Source: Sediminicola arcticus
GTDB lineage: Bacteria > Bacteroidota > Bacteroidia > Flavobacteriales > Flavobacteriaceae
DNA length: 64,000 nucleotides
Reading direction: 5' to 3'
Assembly: GCF_040566695.1 (NCBI RefSeq)
Contig: NZ_JBEXAE010000001.1
Location: 496,001 to 560,000, forward strand
The first letter of the stretch is position 1. Each line of letters starts with the position of its first letter. Under the pieces are notes generated by a model, which saw nothing but the letters and a program-made list of their open reading frames with translations, was not told the origin of the DNA and searched no databases. A program made the translations under genes and the position numbers. Shown here piece after piece: positions 29,626 through 37,826 of this stretch.

Positions 29626-31586
29626 GGTTGTATCCGACTAAATTTTAAGATTGCCTTTGTGCCGTTATTGGTATGCTCATAGGTGAGTTTTCCGCCCAAT
29701 TGTTGCACCAGTAAGTCTATTAATTGCTTTCCAAAACCTTTGGTTTTCTCATGTTCTTCTTTAGATTGGCCCACCCCATTATCGGCGACCTGTAACACTA
29801 TTAGTCTGGTGTTTTCAAGCTGCATAAACAGCCCTATTGTTCCGTTCATGTTGTTTGGAAATGCATACTTAAAACTGTTAGTCAGCAATTCATTTACAAT
29901 AAGGCCAATGGGTACAGCCGTGTCCATATCAAGACTAATATTCTGAATTTTATAATTGATGTTAATCCTTTCTTCTGCCCCAAAAGATTCTAATACGTGT
30001 GTTCCTAGATCACTAAAGTAATCACCCATATCAATGGCAGCTATATTCCTATCCTGATATAATCGTTGGTGAATCATACTCATAGAATATACCCTGTTTT
30101 GTATTTCTTGCAATGAGAAGGTCAGCTTACTGTTCTCCAAGTGGGAAGCCTGTAGCGCTAACAAACTAGAGACAATTTCTAGATTATTTTTGACCCTATG
30201 ATGAACCTCCTTAATCAAATACTCCTTTTCCTTGTTTTGTTCTTGTAGCTTTTTATTTTTTTTTCTGTTCGCCTTAATCGCCATGTATCCAAATCCCAAA
30301 AACATCATAGACAAGGCAATAGTTATCACCATAAATACCTGTCGCGTATTTTGTTGCTTCAATTTGGTTTCCTGTAATTGAATCGTATTTTCCTTTTGGG
30401 CAACTTCAAACTGCGTTTGAAGTAAGGAAATTCGTTGATCAGCTTCAGCGGTAAAAATTTCCTTTTCCAATTTGTCGTACTCCTCAAAAGCGGAATATGC
30501 TTCTTGGTAATTGTGGTTGCCAGCATGTGCCTTTCCCAATGCCTCGTAAGCCTGACTTAAATAAAAAACATCCCCAAATTCGTCCGTTGCTATAGATAAA
30601 CATTGTTCCAAACTTTCAATGGCCGATATATATTTACCCTGTAAATTTTGAAGTTTTCCCTGTGATAGCCATGAGCGCATCAATAAAAACTGATTATCTA
30701 GCAATTGGGAATATTTGATAGCCGAACTGGTCGCCTGCTCTCCCTTATTAAATTTCCCAAGAAAAGAATAAAGGTCTATCAACGATATATAAACATCTGC
30801 CAAATTATTATAAAATCCATATCGTTGCCCTATAACAATAGATTGCTCATAATACTTCAACGCGCTTGTATAATCCTCCAACCCTAAATAATTATTTCCT
30901 ACCACATAAAGTGCAAAGCCATAATCAAGGTCCGTAATTCCCCTTTCCTTAAATAGATTAACCGAAGTGAGGCCATTTTTTAACCCTATTTTAAACTTAG
31001 ATTGTTTCCAAAAAAGGTTACTTAAATCACTGTAGCCTTGGGCTTGGGCCCATTTATCGTTTAGGGCTTCCCCTAACCGCAAGGTTTCCATCGCATAATC
31101 TGCGGCTTTTCCCAAATCGCCCCTGCGTTCAAAAACATATCCAAGTTGGGTGTTTAAAAAAGGAAGGTCTTCTTTTATTACTTTGGTCTTGGCAGCTTCC
31201 AATTGCTGTTCTGCTACATTCAAATTCTCCATGCGAAGCAAGATAGCTCCCTGGGTCACTAGTAACCTTCCTTCCCATTGGGTATTCCCCAATCGCTCTG
31301 CTAGCAATATGCCTTTTTTGCTGAATTCCAACGCCGTGTTAAGGTTTCTGGTGTGCCAATAATACGCAAGATCGTTTATGACTTTTAATTTTATAGTATC
31401 GTTGGTTATAGACGAAAGACCTTCTTCTAATTCATCTAGGTAGGAAATTCCAAAATTATCAGTATCAACAAAAATTTGGTTGTAGGGAGGTTCTCTATCA
31501 AAATCGAAGATTTGACCATAGGAAATCGTATTGTTCACAAAGGACAACAACAAGGTCATTATCAATTTTAGAATAGCTCTTTCCAT
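29622..31586 (-). CDS. TPR-containing sensor histidine kinase (HisKA_2 type)
   Basis: A 654-residue sensor. A signal peptide (LIMTLLLSFVNNTISYG) leads to a periplasmic TPR array at about residues 50-390, then a coiled coil, a transmembrane helix near 413-437 (VFMVITIALSMMFLGFGYMA), an H-box IKEVHHRVKNNLEIVSSLLA near residue 460 of the HisKA_2 type, and an HATPase_c domain (VNELLTNSFKYAFPN; VADNGVGQS; GFGKQLIDLLVQQLGG). HisKA_2 kinases commonly pair with LytTR or receiver-only regulators. The convergent, overlapping LytTR gene makes such a pair likely. The ligand is unknown. Confidence 0.85.
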   Translation of the reverse strand: MERAILKLIMTLLLSFVNNTISYGQIFDFDREPPYNQIFVDTDNFGISYLDELEEGLSSITNDTIKLKVINDLAYYWHTRNLNTALEFSKKGILLAERLGNTQWEGRLLVTQGAILLRMENLNVAEQQLEAAKTKVIKEDLPFLNTQLGYVFERRGDLGKAADYAMETLRLGEALNDKWAQAQGYSDLSNLFWKQSKFKIGLKNGLTSVNLFKERGITDLDYGFALYVVGNNYLGLEDYTSALKYYEQSIVIGQRYGFYNNLADVYISLIDLYSFLGKFNKGEQATSSAIKYSQLLDNQFLLMRSWLSQGKLQNLQGKYISAIESLEQCLSIATDEFGDVFYLSQAYEALGKAHAGNHNYQEAYSAFEEYDKLEKEIFTAEADQRISLLQTQFEVAQKENTIQLQETKLKQQNTRQVFMVITIALSMMFLGFGYMAIKANRKKNKKLQEQNKEKEYLIKEVHHRVKNNLEIVSSLLALQASHLENSKLTFSLQEIQNRVYSMSMIHQRLYQDRNIAAIDMGDYFSDLGTHVLESFGAEERININYKIQNISLDMDTAVPIGLIVNELLTNSFKYAFPNNMNGTIGLFMQLENTRLIVLQVADNGVGQSKEEHEKTKGFGKQLIDLLVQQLGGKLTYEHTNNGTKAILKFSRIQP

Positions 31587-31789
31587 TGATTTATAATACT
31601 TTACAAATAAGACCCAAGGTATCTAAAGGTACAATTATTAATAACGTAAATCTTTCGATAATAAAATACCCTATTTCGGGAACAAATAAGTGGCACTCGT
31701 CCTAAGGTGGTTGTTTTTAGAGAATAAAAGTTATTCCTTAACTAGCCCAAACTATTTCCCCAATAGTTTATCCAATTAATTTTTGCCTT

Positions 31790-32326
31790 ATGAGAGCCCT
31801 ATTTTCCTTTTTTATATTCTTCTTTTTTATAGGCTATTCCTGTACCGGAATATCCATGCAAACGGAAAAGGAAAGAATACAAACTGAGCAAAATGTTATA
31901 AAAAATATTAGTATCTATATCACCACTGTTTGGAACCTTAATAATGTTGAAGCTTTGGAGGGCATAACCGGAACGGGTTTTATCCGCACTTTAAACGGCA
32001 TAAAAGTGGTAGCCTCACAAAATGAATTAAAAGCACACATCAATGTTTTTATAAAGGGCTTTCCTGATCTAGAAGTTTCATTGGAAAATGTATACCTCGC
32101 TGAAGAAAACGCCTTTATCAATTGGAATTTTACAGGACTAAACTCTGGGGTTTACGGCGAGTATCCCCCTACGGATAAAAAAGTAAGAATTGGAGGTATC
32201 AGCCAAATAACATTTAATAAGGAGGGGATTTTAACCAAAGAAGACACGTATTTCAATGAGTTGAGCCTTTTGCAGCAATTAGGGTATCATTTAAACCCTC
32301 CCAATCCTAAAACCGATATGAAGTAA
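31790..32326 (+). CDS. SnoaL/NTF2-like lipoprotein (single domain)
   Basis: A 178-residue predicted lipoprotein. The lipobox cysteine is Cys18 in FIGYSCTG. The rest is one NTF2/SnoaL-like fold of about 135 residues, with FPDLEVSLENVYLAEENAFI and NWNFTGLNSGVYG, ending QLGYHLNPPN. It is a paralogue of the second half of the next gene's product: shared features are FxRxxNGIxV, FPDxxV, xIxWxxTGxNxGx and QLGY. SnoaL-like enzymes act on small hydrophobic or polyketide substrates, but catalytic residues cannot be assigned here. It starts the 31.8-35.3 kb cluster. Confidence 0.72.
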   Translation: MRALFSFFIFFFFIGYSCTGISMQTEKERIQTEQNVIKNISIYITTVWNLNNVEALEGITGTGFIRTLNGIKVVASQNELKAHINVFIKGFPDLEVSLENVYLAEENAFINWNFTGLNSGVYGEYPPTDKKVRIGGISQITFNKEGILTKEDTYFNELSLLQQLGYHLNPPNPKTDMK

Positions 32327-32388
32327 TCCAAACCCCTTGGAGGAGAAGATTAACATGTATTTAAAATAAACCATTAAATAAATAAATC

Positions 32389-33309
32389 ATGAAAAAACTA
32401 ATCATTATTGGGATCATTGCCATCCTTTTTGTCGCATGCCAAAGCAAAGCCCCTGAACGTTATTCTACTACAGGGCCAGAAATAGACTTAGTGAAGCAAA
32501 TGGTTCAGGATTATGAAGCAGGCGATTGGGAAACCTGGATCACACATTTTGCGGATACCGCAAAGATTCATCACAATACTTGGGAAAACATTTCGGCTAC
32601 ACCATTAGAAATAAGAGATAATTTTAAAGCCAATCTTTCTGCCCTCTCCTCCTATGAATTTGAAGATGCCCCAATTTACTATGAAAAAGTAGTAACCGAT
32701 GAAGGTAAGACTTGGGTTAATTTTTGGGGAAATTGGAGAGGGGTCTTTGCTGCCAATGGAAAGGAAATTACATTTCCTGTACATCTAAGTATAAATGTGG
32801 AAGATGGGAAGGTACAAGAAGAGTTTGGTATGTATAATATGGCAGATTTTGTCATGGAAATAAACACGCTACATAACGCGTCTGCTGATGAAAAAGAAAT
32901 CCAAGCCTCTATTCAAAAAGTTACGGAGGCATGGAACAAAAATGATAAATCACTTTTTACATCCGTCACAGTTAAAGACTTTGTGAGGAATGGAAATGGT
33001 ATCCGTGTGGCCAATAATCAGGCTGAGTACGGAGGTTTCATGGATCTATATCATAATGCCTTCCCAGACTTTAAAGTAGCTATAAATAAAACAGTTATTA
33101 CAGGAAATACAGCCTATATAGATTGGACAGTAACAGGAACCAACACAGGAGAATTTATGGGCAATCCGGCCGTGAATAAAAAAATCAAAACCAATGGCTT
33201 GAGTGTTTGGACGTTTAACCCAGAAGGTAAGGCGGTTCAAGAAAATGTTTTTTCAGATAATTTGGAAGTATACGAACAGTTGGGGTATACCATGCCAACA
33301 CCCAAATAA
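32389..33309 (+). CDS. tandem SnoaL/NTF2-like lipoprotein
   Basis: A 306-residue protein with a lipoprotein signal (Cys17 in LFVACQS) and two NTF2/SnoaL-like domains, residues about 25-160 and 165-304. The second half is clearly homologous to the preceding gene product; the first half (DYEAGDWETWITHFADTAKI) is a more divergent copy of the same fold. Duplication and fusion within the cluster is the simple explanation. A binding or isomerase-like role on the periplasmic side is possible; nothing identifies the ligand. It lies 62 bp after the single-domain paralogue. Confidence 0.72.
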   Translation: MKKLIIIGIIAILFVACQSKAPERYSTTGPEIDLVKQMVQDYEAGDWETWITHFADTAKIHHNTWENISATPLEIRDNFKANLSALSSYEFEDAPIYYEKVVTDEGKTWVNFWGNWRGVFAANGKEITFPVHLSINVEDGKVQEEFGMYNMADFVMEINTLHNASADEKEIQASIQKVTEAWNKNDKSLFTSVTVKDFVRNGNGIRVANNQAEYGGFMDLYHNAFPDFKVAINKTVITGNTAYIDWTVTGTNTGEFMGNPAVNKKIKTNGLSVWTFNPEGKAVQENVFSDNLEVYEQLGYTMPTPK

Positions 33310-33320
33310 GGAATTATAAC

Positions 33321-33390
33321 AAACCTAACGGCTATGCTATTTTGATTTGTTTTCGGGGGGAAAAAATCAGAGAGTACGTTAGGTTTTTTA
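33321..33390 (+). terminator. large hairpin with T-run, probable terminator
   Basis: AAACCTAACG at 33321 pairs with CGTTAGGTTT at 33377, enclosing an inner stem TGATTT/AAATCA, and the right arm ends in six T residues. It separates the lipoprotein pair from the methyltransferase pair. Confidence 0.55.
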
Positions 33391-33485
33391 AAAAGCATTT
33401 ATAAAAATGTGTGCAACGATATGATATGCCCCCATCATCGTTTAGAAAAAACATCCCCAGCATTTTAACCCTAAAAAAGTAAGCT

Positions 33486-34523
33486 ATGGACACAAAAATA
33501 AAAACTGAAATAAGCCCTTCAAAGATTATAGAGACGGGAATGGGATTTTGGGCCTCAAAAACCCTTTTAACTGCTGTAAATCTTGGATTATTCACCCTAT
33601 TAGCAAAGGGCACACTATCTGCAGAGGAAATAAAGGAACATTTAGAATTGAATGAACGAAGTATCTACGACTATTTAGATGCATTGGTAGCCCTTGGATT
33701 CTTAAAAAGAAAGGGGTTGTTAGAAACAGCCACATATACCAATACGGCAGAAACTGATTTTTATCTTGATAAAAATAAAGCAACCTACATAGGGGGTATG
33801 CTGGAGATGGGCAATAACAGATTATATCCCTTTTGGAATAATTTAGAGGATGCTTTAAAAACAGGACTTCCACAGAATGAGGTTAAAAATAGCAACATGC
33901 CCCTTTTCGAGGTCTTATATTCCAATGAACAAAGACTGCGTCAGTTTATTAGTGCTATGGGAGGATTTCAAATGGCTAATTTTACTGCTTTTGCAAAGAA
34001 CTTTGATTTTTCGGATCATAAAACACTTTGTGATATCGGTGGGGCTGGTTGCGAATTATCCATACAAGTTTCTACCCTTCATCCTCATATGAAATGTATC
34101 TCCTTTGACCTTCCCAAAGTATCTGAAATCGCAAAGGAAAAATTAGAGGAAATGGACTTTTCCCCGAGAATAAATATTGTTTCCGGTAATTTTTTTAATG
34201 AAGATTTCCCAAGTGTTGATATAATCACAATGGGCAACATACTTCATGATTGGGGCACAAGGGATAAAAAATTATTGATTTCCAAAGCATACCAGGCCTT
34301 GCCAAAAGGTGGCGCTTTAGTAGTATTAGAGAACCTAATTGACGACGATAGAAATGAGAATGTTTTTGGGCTATTAATGTCTTTGAACATGCTGATTGAA
34401 ACGTATGAAGGGTACGATTATACGGCCTCTAAATTTAACCGCTGGGCACATGAGGCGGGCTTTGTGCGAACCGAGGTAATGCCATTAATAGGGCCTACAA
34501 GCGCCGCTATAGCCTACAAATAA
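33486..34523 (+). CDS. SAM-dependent O-methyltransferase (acetylserotonin OMT-like)
   Basis: A 345-residue class I methyltransferase of the O-methyltransferase family 2 type. Residues about 1-105 form the winged-helix dimerisation domain (FLKRKGLLETATYTN). The SAM-binding motif CDIGGAGCELSIQVS includes Asp183, and ITMGNILHDWGTRDKKLLI carries the HDW typical of this family. PKGGALVVLENLIDDDR follows. Such enzymes methylate hydroxyl groups of small aromatic or polyketide metabolites. The neighbouring SnoaL-like proteins and the secreted protein may belong to the same small pathway; this is inference. Confidence 0.82.
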   Translation: MDTKIKTEISPSKIIETGMGFWASKTLLTAVNLGLFTLLAKGTLSAEEIKEHLELNERSIYDYLDALVALGFLKRKGLLETATYTNTAETDFYLDKNKATYIGGMLEMGNNRLYPFWNNLEDALKTGLPQNEVKNSNMPLFEVLYSNEQRLRQFISAMGGFQMANFTAFAKNFDFSDHKTLCDIGGAGCELSIQVSTLHPHMKCISFDLPKVSEIAKEKLEEMDFSPRINIVSGNFFNEDFPSVDIITMGNILHDWGTRDKKLLISKAYQALPKGGALVVLENLIDDDRNENVFGLLMSLNMLIETYEGYDYTASKFNRWAHEAGFVRTEVMPLIGPTSAAIAYK

Positions 34524-34549
34524 ACAATAACTTTTAAATATAAAAACAA

Positions 34550-35314
34550 ATGAAAAAACTACTCTTTACATTATTACTAATACCAGTATTAGTAATGGCA
34601 CAGGGTGCAACTGAATATGCCGTAATTGAGAACGGTATGATTACAGTAAATCCTACAAAAATTAAAGAATTCGAAAAAGGTGTTGCCGCACATAACAAAA
34701 TGTTTCACGCAGCTGGTACCTATGGAGCAAGAGTATATTGGATTTCTAATGGACCCAATGTTGGTAAATACATGTGGGTCATGGGACCATTAACTTGGAG
34801 TGCCATGGACGCAAGACCAGCAAAGGCAGGTCATGATGAGGATTGGAATGCGAATGTGTTGCCTTATACCATGGCAGAAGGAAATCAAACCTATTGGAGG
34901 TTTCATGCAGCCCTTTCCAACTTTCCAAAAGATTTCAATTTAAAATATTTAAAGGTTATGATGCTAGACGTGGTACCCTTTAAAATAGAGCAGTTTTTAG
35001 AGCAGTTAGATAAAATTGCCACCGTGATGAAATCTAAATATCCCACCGAGTCCTATGGCATGTATACCAATGAAATGCCTAGTGCGAAGGAAGGCGGGGA
35101 TTTTGCCTATGTTGATTTTTTTGATAAAATGGGTTTTCTGGGAAGGGAAGATACTTTTCCAAAGGATTTCGAAGCTGTTCATGGTGAACATAGCTGGGAA
35201 GAATTTATAAGTGTGATGAATGAGACCACTAAGGGTACGCGAACAGAACTCTGGATATTTCGGGAAGACTTAAGCGGACTTAGCAGTAAGGTAATTGCCA
35301 TGGAACGGCAATAA
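34550..35314 (+). CDS. secreted protein of unknown function
   Basis: A 254-residue protein with a signal peptide ending near residue 18 (LLIPVLVMAQ). I do not recognise the family. The sequence looks like two repeats of a dimeric alpha/beta-barrel-like module: one around MITVNPTKIKEFEKGVAAHN with YWISNGPNVGKYMWVMG, and a second around LDVVPFKIEQFLEQLDKIAT with DFFDKMGFLGR and WEEFISVMNETTKG. This is a visual impression only. It follows the methyltransferase gene by 26 bp and is probably co-transcribed with it. Confidence 0.6.
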   Translation: MKKLLFTLLLIPVLVMAQGATEYAVIENGMITVNPTKIKEFEKGVAAHNKMFHAAGTYGARVYWISNGPNVGKYMWVMGPLTWSAMDARPAKAGHDEDWNANVLPYTMAEGNQTYWRFHAALSNFPKDFNLKYLKVMMLDVVPFKIEQFLEQLDKIATVMKSKYPTESYGMYTNEMPSAKEGGDFAYVDFFDKMGFLGREDTFPKDFEAVHGEHSWEEFISVMNETTKGTRTELWIFREDLSGLSSKVIAMERQ

Positions 35315-35362
35315 GTATCAAAATAATTTATCTGCTGATCAATAAATAAACACCACTGCTAG

Positions 35363-35388
35363 AACCCGGCTAAACCCGGGTTTTATTT
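35363..35388 (+). terminator. intrinsic terminator at the end of the methyltransferase unit
   Basis: AACCCGG pairs with CCGGGTT across a 6-nt loop, followed by TTATTTTA. It lies between convergent genes. Confidence 0.75.
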
Positions 35389-35398
35389 TAAAAGAAAA

Positions 35399-35680
35399 TT
35401 ACCTTTTACTTATTTTATTTCCGGAAATGGCTTTTTGACGGGAACATTTGAATCTGCTTATCTCAGGGTTACGCTTCTTTAGATGCTTTTGGCTAACACC
35501 GCTATTCACCCTCTTTCTCCAACGCTTAAAACTACCTTCTTTAAGATTGGTCCGCATCAATTTTATAACTTCCTTTTCGGGAATTTCAAACTGAAATTCG
35601 ATGGCTTCAAAAGGCGTTCGGTCCTCCCATGCCATTTCTATAATCCTATCTAGTTCTCTCTCATTAAATTCTGTCCTCAT
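35399..35680 (-). CDS. TIGR03643-family small protein
   Basis: A 93-residue basic protein. The opening ELDRIIEMAWEDRTPFEAIE, then KEVIKLMRTNLKEGSFKRWR, matches the small TIGR03643 family, which looks like a helix-turn-helix-type domain. The C-terminal 30 residues are rich in Lys and Arg. Relatives often neighbour photolyase or light-response genes, from memory; no photolyase is present here. It lies 4 bp after the DUF2452 gene in the same direction. Confidence 0.72.
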   Translation of the reverse strand: MRTEFNERELDRIIEMAWEDRTPFEAIEFQFEIPEKEVIKLMRTNLKEGSFKRWRKRVNSGVSQKHLKKRNPEISRFKCSRQKAISGNKISKR

Positions 35681-35684
35681 TCAA

Positions 35685-36110
35685 TTATTTTACTTGTTTT
35701 AATCCTACGTTAGCCTTCTCCCACATCTGATCTGCGTTTAACCTAAAACTACCCACAAAATCAAAATTACACTCGTGAGGTGCTATCACCGATAAAAAGG
35801 GTTCTTCTTTTTTATTCCTATATAAATGATAGGTAGAACCTATTACAGGTTCAAAATTAAAACGAGCCCCATAAATAAGGTTGTTATATTCAAACTGTTC
35901 CATCATCTCATCATAGGCCGCCTTTAGTTCAACATACTTGGTGTTGATCTGATGATTGACCTTATGAATGTTCCTGTTTTTCCAGGCAACGGTATCCGTC
36001 GCAGTAATTTTAGGAGCCCCCACTCCGGTAGCGTAAGGTTTTAAAGCCGCATCATAACGTTGACTTTCCTCATCAAAAACAATCTGATCTGGTTTTTTTG
36101 TGCTACTCAT
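35685..36110 (-). CDS. DUF2452-family protein
   Basis: A 141-residue soluble protein. The N-terminal KPDQIVFDEESQRYDAALKP, the ATGVGAPKI segment and the C-terminal half FNFEPVIGSTYHLYRNKKEE with PHECNFDFVGSFRLNADQMW fit the DUF2452 family as I remember it. Function is unknown. It lies between the glutathione peroxidase gene and the TIGR03643 gene. Confidence 0.65.
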   Translation of the reverse strand: MSSTKKPDQIVFDEESQRYDAALKPYATGVGAPKITATDTVAWKNRNIHKVNHQINTKYVELKAAYDEMMEQFEYNNLIYGARFNFEPVIGSTYHLYRNKKEEPFLSVIAPHECNFDFVGSFRLNADQMWEKANVGLKQVK

Positions 36111-36142
36111 ATTATCTTGGTGACATGTGCCAATAGCTTATA

Positions 36143-36691
36143 CTACTTTAAAAAATCGGTGATTTTTGAACTCAAGGGATCGATAGAAGATTCGAACATT
36201 TCTAATAATTGGCCTTTTTCATCCAACAAATATTTTTGAAAGTTCCATTTAACATTGGAACTCTTATTCCCGTTTTTATCTTTTTTTGTCAGCCACTGGT
36301 AAAGAGGATGCTGTTGATCACCTTTAACCTCTAACTTCTCTGTCATTAAAAAATTAACCCCGTAATTACGTTCACAAAAATCCTTAATCTGCTCTGCATT
36401 TCCAGGCTCTTGAGAACCAAACTGATTACAAGGACATCCTATGATGACTAATTTATCTCCAAAGGCGTCTTGTAATTTTTGTAATGGGCCATATTGTTTT
36501 GTATACCCACACTTAGAAGCTACATTTACGAAAAGCAGCTTTTTTCCCTTAAATTTATCCAAATGAATTGGATTTCCATTCAAAGCATTTATTTCAATAG
36601 TGTATATGGTCGAATCTTTTACCGGCTGATTAATATCCATAGGAATTTTATTCAATACCAATTTCTTGGCTAAAGTTTTTAAGGGATGCAT
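36143..36691 (-). CDS. glutathione peroxidase-family thiol peroxidase
   Basis: A 182-residue thioredoxin-fold peroxidase. The peroxidatic residue is Cys61 in NVASKCGYTKQYG (cysteine, not selenocysteine), followed by IGCPCNQFGSQEPG with the catalytic Gln and candidate resolving cysteines, and VKWNFQKYLLDEKG with the catalytic Trp and Asn. Bacterial members usually use thioredoxin rather than glutathione. The N-terminus extends about 20 residues beyond the fold, so Met18 is an alternative start. It shares strand with the DUF2452 and TIGR03643 genes. Confidence 0.9.
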   Translation of the reverse strand: MHPLKTLAKKLVLNKIPMDINQPVKDSTIYTIEINALNGNPIHLDKFKGKKLLFVNVASKCGYTKQYGPLQKLQDAFGDKLVIIGCPCNQFGSQEPGNAEQIKDFCERNYGVNFLMTEKLEVKGDQQHPLYQWLTKKDKNGNKSSNVKWNFQKYLLDEKGQLLEMFESSIDPLSSKITDFLK

Positions 36692-36701
36692 GACCGTAAT
36701 T

Positions 36702-36923
36702 TTATGCTGACAAATTACCTTTTAGGCGCTTTTCTATTTTTTGTTTGATAACGGTCAGACGCTTCATGAGATCCATGATCCCACTGTCCTTTTTTTCCTT
36801 GTAAACCTCATTGAGTCCAAGGATAAGTTCCTTAACCTCTCGAGAGGCAACAATACGGTCGTTAGTAGATTTGAATGAAGTTTTGCGTTGTTCAAACTCC
36901 AAAGCTCTATCCATTATATCCAT
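36702..36923 (-). CDS. small alpha-helical protein, unknown
   Basis: A 73-residue charged helical protein (MDRALEFEQRKTSFKSTNDR; MDLMKRLTVIKQKIEKRLKG). I do not recognise it. It is probably real, because it lies 10 bp upstream of the glutathione peroxidase gene, in the same direction, with no competing frame. No signal peptide or cysteine is present. Confidence 0.55.
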   Translation of the reverse strand: MDIMDRALEFEQRKTSFKSTNDRIVASREVKELILGLNEVYKEKKDSGIMDLMKRLTVIKQKIEKRLKGNLSA

Positions 36924-36953
36924 AGAAGAATTATTTATTATTTATTTTTAATA

Positions 36954-37118
36954 TCAATCCAATTGTTCCAATTTCTTCATAATTTCTTCAGCTTCAAAAA
37001 CTTTTTCATCACTTTGCTTTCTATTTGTGGTGGAAAGGGCGTGAGCCTCCTTCATTAGTTTTTGATATTTTTCCTGAAGAACTTCTTTTTCTGATTTCTT
37101 TTTGAACAATCCGAACAT
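36954..37118 (-). CDS. Lacal_2735-family small protein
   Basis: A 54-residue protein found by reading the minus strand directly: it begins MFGLFKKKSEKEVLQEKYQK, continues LMKEAHALSTTNRKQSDEKV and ends MKKLEQLD. The pattern matches the Lacal_2735 family of short flavobacterial proteins, amphipathic and helical, function unknown. It lies 30 bp upstream of the 73-residue gene in the same direction and may be co-transcribed with it. Confidence 0.8.
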   Translation of the reverse strand: MFGLFKKKSEKEVLQEKYQKLMKEAHALSTTNRKQSDEKVFEAEEIMKKLEQLD

Positions 37119-37435
37119 AGCAATTTATGTATTAATTTTTGGAGTACACACTTTCTTAAGTTGATATTAACATGTAAGTGGTGAATTTACAAAATGTTTA
37201 TATATATTTTGTTTTTGTTAAACAAAATAACATACATTTAACCTTTTTTACCTCCCTGATATTCGGTAGAGTCAGTTTCCGGATTTCTACGACCTTGAAG
37301 ATATTCATGTTTTTGAGAATATTTTTTATATTTAGTGTGATTTGGTTCCGTTTTCGTCACCCTCCTAAAATCTTTTTTAAAAATTGCTTGGGCTTCTGGG
37401 ATATTCGTAACTTTTCCTCATAAAAATCAACCAAG
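37119..37435. promoter_or_regulatory. divergent intergenic region with inverted repeat
   Basis: About 317 bp, very AT-rich, between the Lacal_2735 gene and the GMC oxidoreductase partner gene. At 37206-37228 it contains a perfect 9-bp inverted repeat ATTTTGTTT / AAACAAAAT with 5-nt spacing, which could be an operator. An 81-codon plus-strand frame crosses it but has no protein-like character. Confidence 0.35.
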
Positions 37436-37825
37436 ATGAAAAGACGTAATTTCTTTTTACTTTCCTTGGCCGGAGTAGCAACTGTGGCCATTCCTTCCTA
37501 CTATATTTGGAATAACAGAAATTTAAGGAAAAATCTTCTTTATGAGCCAAGAATTCTGACTTCTATTTTAGAAACTTCAGATATTGTTACTATAGGAAGA
37601 ATCTACAGCGAGCAGTTCCCCAAGATTAAGCTGAAAAAAAAATTACAAAATTTTCTTATTGAAAACAAAGACAGGGAAAATAGGGATCTAGAAATTATTT
37701 TGGAGGCGACCGTTAAAAAAGACTTCCAAACTGGGAATACAGTTGTTCTGGACGGTTGGATCCTCTCAGAAACAGAGGCTATACAATGTGCCCTTTTTTC
37801 AACTTCAGAATTAAATCAATCCTAA
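37436..37825 (+). CDS. small Tat-type exported partner of the GMC oxidoreductase
   Basis: A 129-residue protein whose N-terminus KRRNFFLLSLAG followed by a hydrophobic stretch looks like a twin-arginine signal. The rest is helical (LRKNLLYEPRILTSILETSD; KKKLQNFLIENKDRE). It ends one base before the GMC gene. In other bacteria, membrane GMC dehydrogenases of the gluconate type are accompanied by a small subunit 3 with a Tat signal that carries the flavoprotein out; the order and size here fit that role, but sequence identity to known subunit 3 proteins is not evident. Confidence 0.62.
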   Translation: MKRRNFFLLSLAGVATVAIPSYYIWNNRNLRKNLLYEPRILTSILETSDIVTIGRIYSEQFPKIKLKKKLQNFLIENKDRENRDLEIILEATVKKDFQTGNTVVLDGWILSETEAIQCALFSTSELNQS

Positions 37826-37826
37826 A

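Noticed and set aside
37178..37423. 81-codon plus-strand frame upstream of the GMC partner gene
   Set aside because: Composed of Phe, Ile and Arg-rich AT-driven sequence with no family pattern; it lies in the promoter region of the next gene.
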